A DNA stretch of 64,000 nt from Rhizobium sp. FKL33 (GCF_005222915.1 NZ_STFX01000005.1:150488-214487); one strand, 5' to 3'. Positions 16,904 through 25,570 are shown, counted from the stretch's first letter. Translations and numbers: made by a program. The notes: a model not told the origin generated them from the letters alone.

Positions 16904-17268
16904 TCTTGCTCGATACGTCGGTGTGGGTGGAGCATTTCCGCACCCAGAACACCGGCGTCGAGACGCTTTTGCTTGACGGCCGCGTTTTCATGCACGATTT
17001 CGTGTTGGGCGAATTGGCTCTTGGCGGCCTGAAGACATCCACCAACACGTTCCGGGCGCTGGAAGATCTGCCTCGACTTCCTACCATCGAACCTACGACT
17101 GTCTTACACGCCATTTACGAACACCGATTGCGCGGAACCGGAATTGGATATGTGGACGCTCATCTTCTGATCGCGTCAGTGCTGCACAGAGCGAGAATAT
17201 GGACCTTTGACCGAAAGCTCCAATCAGCTGCGAGTACCCTTCAAGTTTTGTTCAAGTGGCCCGAATGA
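16900..17268 (+). CDS. VapC-type PIN toxin
   Basis: A 122-residue PIN-domain protein. Motifs are MILLDTSVWVEHFR (Asp5), DFVLGELALGGL (Glu), and GIGYVDAHLLIASVLHRARIWTFDRKL with the C-terminal acidic residues. It is expected to be an Mg-dependent endoribonuclease that attacks tRNA or rRNA. It starts at the ATG overlapping the vapB stop. The pair lies between the L,D-transpeptidase gene and the ETF-QO gene. Confidence 0.87.
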   Translation: MILLDTSVWVEHFRTQNTGVETLLLDGRVFMHDFVLGELALGGLKTSTNTFRALEDLPRLPTIEPTTVLHAIYEHRLRGTGIGYVDAHLLIASVLHRARIWTFDRKLQSAASTLQVLFKWPE

Positions 17269-17285
17269 GATCGGCTTGTAAGAGA

Positions 17286-17301
17286 GCGGAGTTGGCTCCG
17301 C
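17286..17301 (-). terminator. Hairpin between vapC and the ETF-QO gene
   Basis: GCGGAG (17286-17291) pairs with CTCCGC (17296-17301) around a 4-nt loop. On the minus strand it is followed by TCTCTTAC. It may terminate ETF-QO transcription; the U-tract is weak. Confidence 0.45.
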
Positions 17302-17308
17302 CCTCCCA

Positions 17309-18967
17309 TCACATATTCGGATAAACAGGCCCCTCGCCGCCCTGCGGCGGAACCCAGGTGATGTTCTGGTTGGGGTCCTTGATGTCGCAGGTCTTGCAGT
17401 GGACGCAGTTCTGCGCGTTGATCACGAAGACCTTGTCGCCGTCCTTCTCGACCCATTCATAGACGCCGGCCGGACAGTAGCGCGACGACGGGCCCGCGAA
17501 GACGTCGAGTTCGGACGACTTCTGCACCGCCGGATCCTTCAGACGTAGATGGATCGGCTGGTCTTCCTCGTGATTGGTGTTGGACAGGAACACCGAGGAG
17601 AGCCGGTCAAAGGTCAGCACCCCGTCGGGTTTGGGATAGTCGATCTTCTTGTGCTTGGCGGCAGGCTCCAGCGAGGCGGCGTCGGTCTTGCCGTGCTTGA
17701 GGGTGAAGGGCGAGGTTCCGAAGATCTGGTTGATCCACATGTCGAGCCCGCCGATCGCCACGCCGATCGCCGTGCCAAATTTCGACCAGAGCGGCTTGAC
17801 GTTGCGGACGCGCTTCAAATCCTTGCCGATGTCGCCCAAGCGCCATTCGTTTTCGATCTCGATAACGTCGTCATTGGCGCGACCGCCCGCGATCGCCGCA
17901 GCGATCTTTTCGGCCGCGAGCATGCCCGAGAGCACGGCATTGTGGCTGCCCTTGATGCGCGGCACGTTGACGAAACCGGCCGAACAGCCGATCAGCGCGC
18001 CGCCTGGGAAGGTCAGCTTCGGCACGGACTGGTACCCGCCCTCGGTGATGGCGCGCGCGCCATAGGAGATGCGCTTGGCGCCTTCGAATGTGCCGCGAAT
18101 GGCGGGATGCGTCTTGAAGCGCTGCATCTCCTCGAACGGGAAGAGATAGGGGTTTTTGTAGTTCAGATGCACGACGAAACCGACGGCCACCTGATTGTCT
18201 TCAAGGTGATAAAGGAAGGAGCCGCCGCCGGTCTTCATGTCGAGAGGCCAGCCGAAGGAGTGCTGCACCAGGCCAGGCTTGTGGTTGTCAGGTTTGACCT
18301 GCCAGAGCTCCTTGATGCCGATGCCGAACTTTTGCGGCTCGCGATCCTTCTGGAGATCGAACTTGGCGATCAGTTGCTTGGCGAGCGAGCCGCGCACGCC
18401 TTCGCCGATCAGCGTATATTTGCCGAGAAGCTCCATGCCGCGGGCGAAATTGCCTGTCGGTTCGCCATCGCGGCCGATGCCCATATCGCCGGAGGCCACG
18501 CCGCGCACTGCGCCCTTCTCGTCATAGAGAACTTCTGTGGCGGCAAAGCCCGGATAGATCTCGACGCCGAGTTCTTCCGCCTTGGTCGCCAGCCAGCGAC
18601 AGACATTGCCGAGCGAGACGATGTAATTGCCGTGATTGTTCATCAAAGGCGGCATGAAGATGTTGGGCAGACGGATGGAGCCGGCCGGTCCTAAAAACAG
18701 GAAATGGTCGTCGGTCACAGGCGTCTTGAACGGATGATCCGCCTCGTCGCGCCATCCCGGCAGAAGCCGATCGACGCCGATGGGATCGACCACCGCGCCC
18801 GACAGGATATGCGCGCCGACTTCCGCGCCCTTTTCCAGCACCACCACCGACAGCTCGGGATTGACCTGCTTCAACCTGATAGCGGCGGCAAGGCCCGCGG
18901 GACCCGCGCCCACGATCACCACGTCGAATTCCATGCTCTCGCGTTCGGGCAATTCCATGTCGCTCAT
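17309..18967 (-). CDS. Electron transfer flavoprotein-ubiquinone oxidoreductase (ETF-QO)
   Basis: A 552-residue inner-membrane flavoprotein that passes electrons from ETF to ubiquinone. The FAD motif DVVIVGAGPAGLAAAIRLKQ is near residue 15. The middle has IGEGVRGSLAKQL and GGGSFLYHL. The C-terminal 4Fe-4S domain has the cysteines of SRYCPAGVYEW and NAQNCVHCKTCDIKDPNQN. The chosen start MSDMELPERE at 18967 has a GGAG placed well; a codon farther upstream at 19051 would add non-conserved residues. Length matches the bacterial family. Confidence 0.95.
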   Translation of the reverse strand: MSDMELPERESMEFDVVIVGAGPAGLAAAIRLKQVNPELSVVVLEKGAEVGAHILSGAVVDPIGVDRLLPGWRDEADHPFKTPVTDDHFLFLGPAGSIRLPNIFMPPLMNNHGNYIVSLGNVCRWLATKAEELGVEIYPGFAATEVLYDEKGAVRGVASGDMGIGRDGEPTGNFARGMELLGKYTLIGEGVRGSLAKQLIAKFDLQKDREPQKFGIGIKELWQVKPDNHKPGLVQHSFGWPLDMKTGGGSFLYHLEDNQVAVGFVVHLNYKNPYLFPFEEMQRFKTHPAIRGTFEGAKRISYGARAITEGGYQSVPKLTFPGGALIGCSAGFVNVPRIKGSHNAVLSGMLAAEKIAAAIAGGRANDDVIEIENEWRLGDIGKDLKRVRNVKPLWSKFGTAIGVAIGGLDMWINQIFGTSPFTLKHGKTDAASLEPAAKHKKIDYPKPDGVLTFDRLSSVFLSNTNHEEDQPIHLRLKDPAVQKSSELDVFAGPSSRYCPAGVYEWVEKDGDKVFVINAQNCVHCKTCDIKDPNQNITWVPPQGGEGPVYPNM

Positions 18968-19238
18968 CTCAAAAACTCCGGCCGGGCGCGCAAAATTTGG
19001 TCGATGACTTGTGTCAAATCCGCAAAACCTTGTCGAGCCAGCAAACGACATAAGCCTATCTCATTTGCTCATACCTTACTTTGACGTAAACGTAAATTAT
19101 AGGGCAAAAATTTGTCCGCGTGTCGAGAACGTGGGCGCCTGAGTGGGTCAAATTCCCATTGCCATCCCCCTGCCCCTGTGGCATGAGGCGCGCCTTCCGC
19201 TGCGGCGCAGCATTTCCCATTTTCGATGGAGTTTTCAG

Positions 19239-20531
19239 ATGGCGACCGCGCTCGGCCTGGATTTCGGCACCACCAACACCGTGCTCGCGGTCAAGGAAGG
19301 CGACGGCTCGCGCTCGCTCTCCTTCGACAGCCTCGCCGGCCGCACTGACAGCATGCGCACCTGTCTGTCCTTCATGAAGGATGGTCGTCTCGGCGCCTCA
19401 AAGCTCGAGGTCGAAGCCGGCGCGGCGGCGATCCGCGTCTTTGTCGACAATCCCGGCGACGTGCGTTTCCTGCAGTCGATCAAGACATTTGCCGCCTCGC
19501 CGCTGTTTCAGGGCACGATGGTCTATGCCAAGCGCTTCAGCTTCGAAGACCTGATGGAGACCTTCCTCAACCGGCTGCGCGACTACGCCGGCGTGGCGCT
19601 CGACAGCGGCATCAACCGCATCGTGGTCGGACGTCCCGTGAAATATGCCGGCGCCAATCCCGATGAAGGGCTGGCCGTCACGCGCTACAACGAAGCGCTT
19701 GGCCGTCTCGGCTTTCCGGAAGTCCATTTCGTCTACGAGCCCGTCGCCGCCGCCTTCTTCTTCGCCGAAAAGCTGAAGCGCGACGCCACCGTGCTGGTGG
19801 CCGATTTCGGCGGCGGCACCACCGATTATTCCGTCATCCGCTTCGAAACCTCGTCGGGCCGGCTGACGGCCACGCCGCTCGGCCATTCCGGCGTCGGCGT
19901 GGCCGGTGACCAGTTCGATTACCGCATCATCGACAATCTCGTCTCGCCGGTGATCGGCAAAGGCTCGAAATTCAAGAGCTTCGACAAGATCCTCGATGTT
20001 CCGACCAATTATTACGCCAATTTCGGCCGCTGGAACCAGCTGTCGATCTTCAAGACGCTCAAGGATTTCCAAGATTTGAAGGGGCTGGTTCGCGCCTCGC
20101 TTGAGCCGGAAAAGCTCGAAGCCTTCATCGATCTCATCGACCAGGATGAGGGCTATCCGCTCTATCAGGCTGTGTCGCGGACCAAGATGCGCCTGTCGGA
20201 GGAGGAAGAGACCGAATTCTTCTTTGCGCCGCTCGGCGAGAAGAGCCGCCGCATGGTCAAGCGCGCGGATTTTGAAGGCTGGATCGCCGACGACCTCAAG
20301 GCGATGGAAACCGCGCTCGACGACGTGCTGACCAAGACCGGCATGGTGCCCGGGGCGATCGACAAGGTGTTCCTGACCGGCGGCACCTCCTTCGTGCCGG
20401 CGGTGCGCCGCCTGTTCGAAAACCGCTTCGGCGCCGAGCGCATCGAAAGCGGCGGCGAACTCCTCTCCATCGCCCATGGCCTCGCCCTGATCGGCGAGCG
20501 TGAGGACGCGGTGGACTGGGCGGCGCTTTGA
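19239..20531 (+). CDS. Hsp70-family protein (YegD-like chaperone)
   Basis: A 430-residue actin/Hsp70-fold ATPase without the usual substrate-binding domain. The phosphate-1 motif is ALGLDFGTTNTVLAV at residues 4-18. The phosphate-2 motif is VLVADFGGGTTDYSVI near residue 187 and the adenosine motif is KVFLTGGTSFVPAVRRLFE near 378. YegD-like proteins of this length are of unknown client. The start is the ATG preceded by GGAG; an upstream in-frame extension from 19143 is not conserved-looking. The last 61 bp of the gene reappear at 20972, with immunity-like genes in between. Confidence 0.85.
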   Translation: MATALGLDFGTTNTVLAVKEGDGSRSLSFDSLAGRTDSMRTCLSFMKDGRLGASKLEVEAGAAAIRVFVDNPGDVRFLQSIKTFAASPLFQGTMVYAKRFSFEDLMETFLNRLRDYAGVALDSGINRIVVGRPVKYAGANPDEGLAVTRYNEALGRLGFPEVHFVYEPVAAAFFFAEKLKRDATVLVADFGGGTTDYSVIRFETSSGRLTATPLGHSGVGVAGDQFDYRIIDNLVSPVIGKGSKFKSFDKILDVPTNYYANFGRWNQLSIFKTLKDFQDLKGLVRASLEPEKLEAFIDLIDQDEGYPLYQAVSRTKMRLSEEEETEFFFAPLGEKSRRMVKRADFEGWIADDLKAMETALDDVLTKTGMVPGAIDKVFLTGGTSFVPAVRRLFENRFGAERIESGGELLSIAHGLALIGEREDAVDWAAL

Positions 20532-20536
20532 GCGGG
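20471..20536 (+). repeat. hsp70 3'-end repeat, copy 1
   Basis: This 66-bp stretch, from CGCCCATGGC to TGAGCGGG, is the 3' end and stop of the Hsp70-like gene. It recurs at 20972-21037 with 61 of 66 bases identical. See the finding on displaced hsp70 ends. Confidence 0.85.
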
Positions 20537-20612
20537 AGTTCATGTTCGTCGGCAGCGACAAAGCTAACCAAAAGATAAGGAGTTCCGTAGGTTGCCGAGC
20601 AAGGAGGCTATG

Positions 20613-20951
20613 ATGAAACTATCAGAATACGCCACTTCGGAAAATGGAAACACATTTTACCACGGAGAACGACTTCTATTCCCGGGAGATGGGATTATCC
20701 ATGAGGATTGGCTTGAAGTCATGCTGTGCAAATTTTCCGAGTACGGCGGAGGGTATGGTTTCATCATATTATCTGGTCGCAAAGCCGGACGCATACTAAC
20801 AAATCTTCCCAAGGAAGCTGAAACACCCCGACATGAAGCCGTATCGACCGCTTGGCTGATAGAGAATTTCAACGAATGGGTGTATGAAGGCGTAGACATC
20901 CAGCACGTTTACGTATTGGAGCAGCCAGATGCTGCCCAGCGTCCAATATAA
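20613..20951 (+). CDS. Imm45-like immunity protein
   Basis: A 112-residue protein. The run MKLSEYATSENGNTFYHGER, the GFIILSGRKAGRILTNLPKE core and STAWLIENFNEWVYEGVDIQHVYVLE at the end fit my memory of the Imm45 family from polymorphic toxin systems. That family protects a cell from a cognate secreted toxin; no toxin gene is in reach here. AGGAGG at 20602-20607 favours the ATG at 20613 over the one at 20610. GC is well below that of the flanking genes, which suggests transfer. It lies between the hsp70 gene and a displaced copy of its 3' end. Confidence 0.65.
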   Translation: MKLSEYATSENGNTFYHGERLLFPGDGIIHEDWLEVMLCKFSEYGGGYGFIILSGRKAGRILTNLPKEAETPRHEAVSTAWLIENFNEWVYEGVDIQHVYVLEQPDAAQRPI

Positions 20952-20971
20952 ATATAGAATTCTAAAGCAGC

Positions 20972-21037
20972 CGCCCATGGCCTCGCCCTGATCGGCGAAC
21001 GCGAGGACGCGGCGGACTGGGCGGCGTTGTGAGCGGG
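20972..21037 (+). repeat. hsp70 3'-end repeat, copy 2 (displaced)
   Basis: This stretch repeats 20471-20536 with 5 differences in 66 bp. In the hsp70 frame it reads GEREDAADWAAL then stop, against GEREDAVDWAAL in copy 1. Four of the five changes are silent, so this copy was once translated and probably comes from another allele of the gene. No start or upstream part remains. Confidence 0.85.
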
Positions 21038-21084
21038 GCGCTTGCCGCTCGCAAATAAGTGCAGCGGGTTGCAGGCCTTGGCTT

Positions 21085-21483
21085 TTAGTAGGATTGAATG
21101 ATGGATTGTGTCTCTACGCATTCAAAACACATAAAGACATAGATCATCCCGCAATCAGCAATTATAAATTCATCGCTCAATGAATCCAGCTGGGCATAGA
21201 ATTTCATTTTTCTGCCACATTCCTTGCACGCAGGATATTCCTCACCCTGCAGGAAATCTGGCTTGCCGCCCAGCCTATTTCGGTCTCCGATACCGTCTCC
21301 GGCCCATCGAAATTTTTCTAGTTTTGCCGCCTCATCATTTAGGGGGCGCAGCGATAACTTAAATGGCGGAATCTCTCGCATTCCTATTCTTCTTCCTTGG
21401 GTATCGACATCGACAAGTCTGGGAGATGGTCGCACAAAAGCGCCTTTGGGTTCAGCCCTAAAAAGAACTCTTACGGCATCCAC
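21085..21483 (-). CDS. YwqG/DUF1963-like cysteine-rich protein, 5' end uncertain
   Basis: A 132-residue frame. The C-terminal half has RNRLGGKPDFLQGEEYP, then CKECGRKMKFYAQLDSLSDE, IADCGMIYVFMCFEC. This GG-x-P-x-x-x-Q, CxxCG-x-M-x-F-x-A-Q-L-D pattern is that of YwqG/DUF1963-like proteins, often seen as immunity or housekeeping proteins of unknown role; the CxxC pairs could bind zinc. The first usable codon is a GTG at 21483, but the frame stays open for about 29 codons farther upstream with no start, so the gene may be truncated at its 5' end. It is opposite in strand to its neighbours and AT-richer than the backbone. Confidence 0.55.
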   Translation of the reverse strand: MDAVRVLFRAEPKGAFVRPSPRLVDVDTQGRRIGMREIPPFKLSLRPLNDEAAKLEKFRWAGDGIGDRNRLGGKPDFLQGEEYPACKECGRKMKFYAQLDSLSDEFIIADCGMIYVFMCFECVETQSIIQSY

Positions 21484-21606
21484 AATAGTGCGATTATGCC
21501 AGTGAAGCTCTGAACATTTTTGTCGAGGTGTGATGTAATCCGGTGCGCGATTTCGAGGAGGAATGACTTTTCAAACTCTGAATCTCAGGACAAAATCGCC
21601 ACAAAA

Positions 21607-22245
21607 ATGAGGTGTATTGTTAATATGAACCCGAGCGCGGCGATATTCAGGGATTCAACGTTTGTTGCCCCTTGTTGTGAGATGATTTCCGAGACCGAGC
21701 TTTTATTGGCGGTTCCCGGCGCCGTGGCGAATACAAAACCATATGATCCGCTTTATGGGGACTATTTCTATTCCCCTCCATCCGACATGAAAAATCACTT
21801 TCTTTGGGATTTTGTTTCCGGAGGAGAACAAAATGACGGTCAAGCGATCCTCATCCACGATTTGATCGAGAAAAAATTCGGGGAAGTGGAAGGGCCAATA
21901 TATTTTTTCGAGCCTTATCGGCAGATTACATTTTCCGTCAAATGCGCTAGCTTTAAGCTAGGAATGATGATCAGGTTCCTGCAATTCTCTAATTATTCTC
22001 AGCATGTCATTGCAGTCCAACCTAGCGCAAAGCTGGTTTTATATTTCGATGCACGGCTTGAATTTTGTATATATTCACGGGATGCAATATTGCATCCGTC
22101 GCCCTTTCCGGGGGTGAGTGATCAGGAATTGATCGATTTTTTCAAGAATGATCTACCATTTCCTTCCGATGACATGTTTCAGGATGACGTGGATCTCATC
22201 CGTCGGCAAATCTTGCCGAACTGCCTGGAACACGGACTGGTATAG
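21607..22245 (+). CDS. Unknown protein in an AT-rich patch
   Basis: A 212-residue soluble protein, starting MRCIVNMNPSAAIFRDSTFV. It is rich in aromatic residues and has no signal peptide or membrane span. Segments such as YGDYFYSPPSDMKNHFLWDF and GPIYFFEPYRQITFSVKC give no family match that I recognise. GC is clearly lower than the backbone. ATGs at 21607 and 21625 both lack a good ribosome binding site, so the start is open. By its place among immunity-like genes it may be another immunity protein, but that is inference. Confidence 0.5.
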   Translation: MRCIVNMNPSAAIFRDSTFVAPCCEMISETELLLAVPGAVANTKPYDPLYGDYFYSPPSDMKNHFLWDFVSGGEQNDGQAILIHDLIEKKFGEVEGPIYFFEPYRQITFSVKCASFKLGMMIRFLQFSNYSQHVIAVQPSAKLVLYFDARLEFCIYSRDAILHPSPFPGVSDQELIDFFKNDLPFPSDDMFQDDVDLIRRQILPNCLEHGLV

Positions 22246-22308
22246 GGAACCGCAGGTCGCCTTTGGTTGAATATCAGAGCTGCACAGGCAAAATGGGTGG
22301 AACTCTCA

Positions 22309-22345
22309 AGGATTGGGCGGCGCTCTGGCGCGCCACTTGCTGCAG
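22309..22345 (+). repeat. Possible third, decayed hsp70 3'-end fragment
   Basis: The run around GATTGGGCGGCGCTC encodes DWAAL in one frame, as at the hsp70 C-terminus. What follows (GCGCC, ACTTGCTGCAGG) resembles the sequence after copy 2. The stop codon is lost (TGG in place of TGA). The match is short, so this is tentative. Confidence 0.35.
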
Positions 22346-22398
22346 GTTGTAGAGCGAGCTATAGCCGCGCCGGAATATAAAAACTTGCGGGGCGAAAA

Positions 22399-23178
22399 AT
22401 GTTGAAAGAAGCGTTTTCGGTTATTCGAAAATACAGTGTGGTTTACTGGACTTTCTTGGCCCTCGCGGCCGGTGTGAGCTATGCCCGCGATCTCGGACTG
22501 CTCGACCAGTCCATCAATTACGGGACCACATTTCTTTGGATCATCCTCGCTGAATTGGCCGTCTGGGCGATCGTGTTTTCAGAAAATGGCGTTCTGCCGC
22601 CTCTGAATCGCTCAGCCAAAACACCTTTCAAGGGCTTCTATTCTGGCTTTTTCTTGAAGACCCTTGTGCTTCTCGGAACTCCGATGATCATTACATTGGG
22701 CCTCGCGTTCACGATTTTCAATGTAACTCACGCGAACAGAGATTTGTTTGTGGTGTTTGTCGTCGTCGTCTCCGGCATCCTGACATTGTTATTGTTCAGC
22801 GCAGCCGCCACCTGGCTTCCCGCGTCGATCAAGGGCGAGCGCAGCGGTTTCGGCGATGCATTGGACCGGACTCGCTTTACGTTCTGGGCCATATTCACGC
22901 GTACTGCCCTCAGCAATCTTGTTTTCATTGGAGCGGCGCTCGGCGCGGCGGTGTTGGGTTCGCAGATTGACAAACACGTTCCGGCAACACGATTGATCGG
23001 TGGGCCTTGGTCCATTACCATGTGGATCCTTGTTGTAGTGGTGTTCTGGCTCAACGCCCTCCTCGTCACTTATCTTTCCGTGGTCATCTCCCGGGCCTAT
23101 CTCCGTGCGGAACAGATCCTTGAGGCCAAACGCAACGCGTCGGCTTCGCCGATGGACGGCGCGGACGGAATAGCCTAA
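22399..23178 (+). CDS. Integral membrane protein, unknown
   Basis: A 259-residue protein with about six membrane spans. Examples are VVYWTFLALAAGVSYA, FLWIILAELAVWAIVF, LVLLGTPMIITLGLAF, LFVVFVVVVSGILTLLLF, ALSNLVFIGAALGAAVLG and WSITMWILVVVVFWLNALLV. The end is polar. A KGERSGFGDALDRTRFTFW loop lies between spans 4 and 5, like the DUF4013/YciC-type paired-span membrane proteins, but I cannot assign a family. It has backbone-like GC, so it probably belongs to the host rather than the immunity patch. Confidence 0.65.
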   Translation: MLKEAFSVIRKYSVVYWTFLALAAGVSYARDLGLLDQSINYGTTFLWIILAELAVWAIVFSENGVLPPLNRSAKTPFKGFYSGFFLKTLVLLGTPMIITLGLAFTIFNVTHANRDLFVVFVVVVSGILTLLLFSAAATWLPASIKGERSGFGDALDRTRFTFWAIFTRTALSNLVFIGAALGAAVLGSQIDKHVPATRLIGGPWSITMWILVVVVFWLNALLVTYLSVVISRAYLRAEQILEAKRNASASPMDGADGIA

Positions 23179-23224
23179 GCAGCCGCCGGCGCGCTACAGT
23201 CGGCGCGCGCGACGGAGCCTTGAC

Positions 23225-24385
23225 GTGACCAACAGCCTCAAATCGATTTCCAGCCTGCTTCTAACGATCTTCATCGTCATGACCGGTTTCGGTCTGGGCG
23301 GCTATATCGTGCAGTTGCGCGCGCTCGGCGAAGGCTGGACGGCCTATGACATTTCGCTGATCGGCGCAGTTTATTCGCTCGGCTACACGCTGTCGTCCTT
23401 CGTCACGCCGCGCTTCATCCGCCGCACCGGCCATATCAGGGTGTTCTCCGCCTATATCGCGCTGATGTCGATTTCGATCCTGCTCTGCTCGCTCGAACAG
23501 ACGCCTTTGTGGTGGATGCTGTTTCGCGGCCTGTTCGGCTTCGCCATCGCCGGCGGCTACATGATCATGGAAAGCTGGATCAACGAGAAGGCGACCAATG
23601 AAAATCGCGGCCTGATGTTTTCGGTCTATATGGTGGTGGCCATGGGCGGCTCGATCGCGGGCCCCTATATCGCGGCGCTTGCCGATCCCATGACCACGGT
23701 GCTGTTCATCGTCGCCGCCATCCTGTTTTCCGTGGCGATCTTCCCGATCGCGCTGTCGTCGGGCACCTCGCCGGCGATCCCGAGCGAGGCAGGCTTCGAT
23801 CTCAAGGGGCTGTGGACGCGCTCGCCGGTCGCCTTTGTCGGCACCTTCATCGCCGGCGTCATTTCGGCGGCCTGGGTGAATTTCTCCGCCGTTTACGCCA
23901 AGATGACCGGTCTCAGCGAAACCGGCGGCGCCAATCTCATCGCCGCCGTCATTTTGGGCTCCGTGGTGGCGCAGTTTCCGCTCGGCCGCATTTCCGACCG
24001 CATGGACCGCCGGCTGGTGATGGTCGCCTGCGGCGCTTTCGGCATTGTCGCCGCGCTCGCCATGGCCGCGTCCACGGCCTCGCCCTATATGGTCTATCTC
24101 TCCGGCTTCCTGGCCGGCATGGTGATCTTCCCGATCTATTCGCTGAATGTGGCGCATGCCAATGATCTCGCCGAACCCGGCGAATATGTGCGGATTTCGA
24201 GCGGCATCACCGTGCTCTATGGATTGGGCGTCGTCGTCGGCCCGCTGGCCGCCGGCCAGGCCATCGCATTCGCCGGGGCGCCGGGCCTGCCGATGCTGCT
24301 CGCGCTCTGCTTTGCCCTCTACGGCGCCTATGCCGGGCTTCGCTTGCGCCAGCGCCCCGCCGTCATCCCGCCGACGGACGCTTGA
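23225..24385 (+). CDS. MFS transporter (YcaD-like)
   Basis: A 386-residue, 12-span transporter. Spans 1-2 are LLLTIFIVMTGFGLGGYIVQLRA and AYDISLIGAVYSLGYTLSSFVTPRFIRRTGHIRVF, followed by GGYMIMESWINEKATNENRG, typical of the YcaD group. The second half starts near residue 205 and includes FPLGRISDRMDRR. GTG at 23225 with GGAG upstream is the start. Substrate unknown. Its last 23 bp overlap the end of the convergent EamA gene. Confidence 0.83.
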   Translation: MTNSLKSISSLLLTIFIVMTGFGLGGYIVQLRALGEGWTAYDISLIGAVYSLGYTLSSFVTPRFIRRTGHIRVFSAYIALMSISILLCSLEQTPLWWMLFRGLFGFAIAGGYMIMESWINEKATNENRGLMFSVYMVVAMGGSIAGPYIAALADPMTTVLFIVAAILFSVAIFPIALSSGTSPAIPSEAGFDLKGLWTRSPVAFVGTFIAGVISAAWVNFSAVYAKMTGLSETGGANLIAAVILGSVVAQFPLGRISDRMDRRLVMVACGAFGIVAALAMAASTASPYMVYLSGFLAGMVIFPIYSLNVAHANDLAEPGEYVRISSGITVLYGLGVVVGPLAAGQAIAFAGAPGLPMLLALCFALYGAYAGLRLRQRPAVIPPTDA

Positions 24386-25280
24386 CGCCGCGGCGGCTTT
24401 CCCGCCAGATGATGAACACGCCGGAGCCGATGATCACGGCTGCGCCGAAAAACAGTGAGGCGCTGAGCGTCTCGCCGAACAGCAGATAACCAACCGCCGC
24501 CCCGCCTATGATCGAGGTGTATTCGAACGGCGCGATCGTCGAGACATCGGCATAGCGATAGCTTTCGGTCAGCAGGATCTGCGCGACGCCGCCGAAAAAG
24601 CCCGCCCCCATCAGCATCAGCGCCTGCTCCCATGTCATCGCCGGCCAGCCGAACGGGATGGTCAGCAGCGACAGCAGCGTCGCCGACAGGGAGAAATAGA
24701 GAACGATCGTCGGGGTGTTCTCCGTCCGCACCAATTGCCTGACCTGCACCATGGCGAGCGCCGCCATGCCTGCGCTCAACAGCGCCGCGATCGAGCCTGC
24801 GAATTCTCCCGCGCCCATTCGGCCCGACGTAAAGAGATCGAGTTTCGGCCAGAGAATGATCATCACGCCGACAAAGCCCACGGCCACCGCGCTCCATCGA
24901 TAGGCGCGCACCTCTTCTCCCAGCAACAGCGCTCCCGCAATGACCGTGAACAGCGGCAGCGCGTAGCCGATGACGATCGCTTCCGGCAGCGGCAGATGCA
25001 CCAGCGCGTAAAAACCGAACGACATGGATATGACGCCGATAAAGCCGCGCTTGAAATGGCCGAAGGGGTTGTCGGTGCGGAAGGCGGAGCGGAATTCGCC
25101 GCGCAGCGCCAGCCAGGCGAGAATCGCCGGCATGGCGAACAGGGATCGGAAGAAGGTGATCTCCCCCGTCGCGAGCCCCTTGCCGCCTTCCTTGATCAGG
25201 ATCTGCATGCACAGAAACAGCAGGATCGACAGCAGCTTCATCGTGATGCCGCGCAGCGGATTGGTGACGGTCTTGTCCAT
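24363..25280 (-). CDS. EamA/DMT family transporter
   Basis: A 305-residue protein with ten predicted spans in two EamA repeats. The repeat ends are seen in PLPEAIVIGYALPLFTVIAGALLLGEEV and FEYTSIIGGAAVGYLLFGE. The start MDKTVTNPLRG is preferred over an upstream GTG at 25313, whose added residues look unlike the family; neither has a strong ribosome binding site. It is related to RhaT/YdcZ-type metabolite exporters, with unknown substrate. It faces pepN across a 290-bp AT-rich divergent region. Confidence 0.83.
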   Translation of the reverse strand: MDKTVTNPLRGITMKLLSILLFLCMQILIKEGGKGLATGEITFFRSLFAMPAILAWLALRGEFRSAFRTDNPFGHFKRGFIGVISMSFGFYALVHLPLPEAIVIGYALPLFTVIAGALLLGEEVRAYRWSAVAVGFVGVMIILWPKLDLFTSGRMGAGEFAGSIAALLSAGMAALAMVQVRQLVRTENTPTIVLYFSLSATLLSLLTIPFGWPAMTWEQALMLMGAGFFGGVAQILLTESYRYADVSTIAPFEYTSIIGGAAVGYLLFGETLSASLFFGAAVIIGSGVFIIWRESRRGVKRPSAG

Positions 25281-25570
25281 GGGATTCGGCTCGGGAAGGC
25301 TTACCTTTCCCACTTGCGCCTATTCGGAGACCAACACAAGGCGGCGCCGGGCAAAAAAGCTCCGCGTCGCAACCATTCGACGATCTATGAAGCCATCGAC
25401 AATCCGCCGCAAGACAAAGCTGTTTTCTTTTGATACATGTTAACGTTAGATCAGCATTTCACTGAAATACTGCCGCCGGATTTGCGCGCATCGCATGAAT
25501 TGCAAGCGGGGATGAGCGCTTTCGCCAACGATCACCATGATTATTCGCGCTTGCAAACCGGGAAGACACG

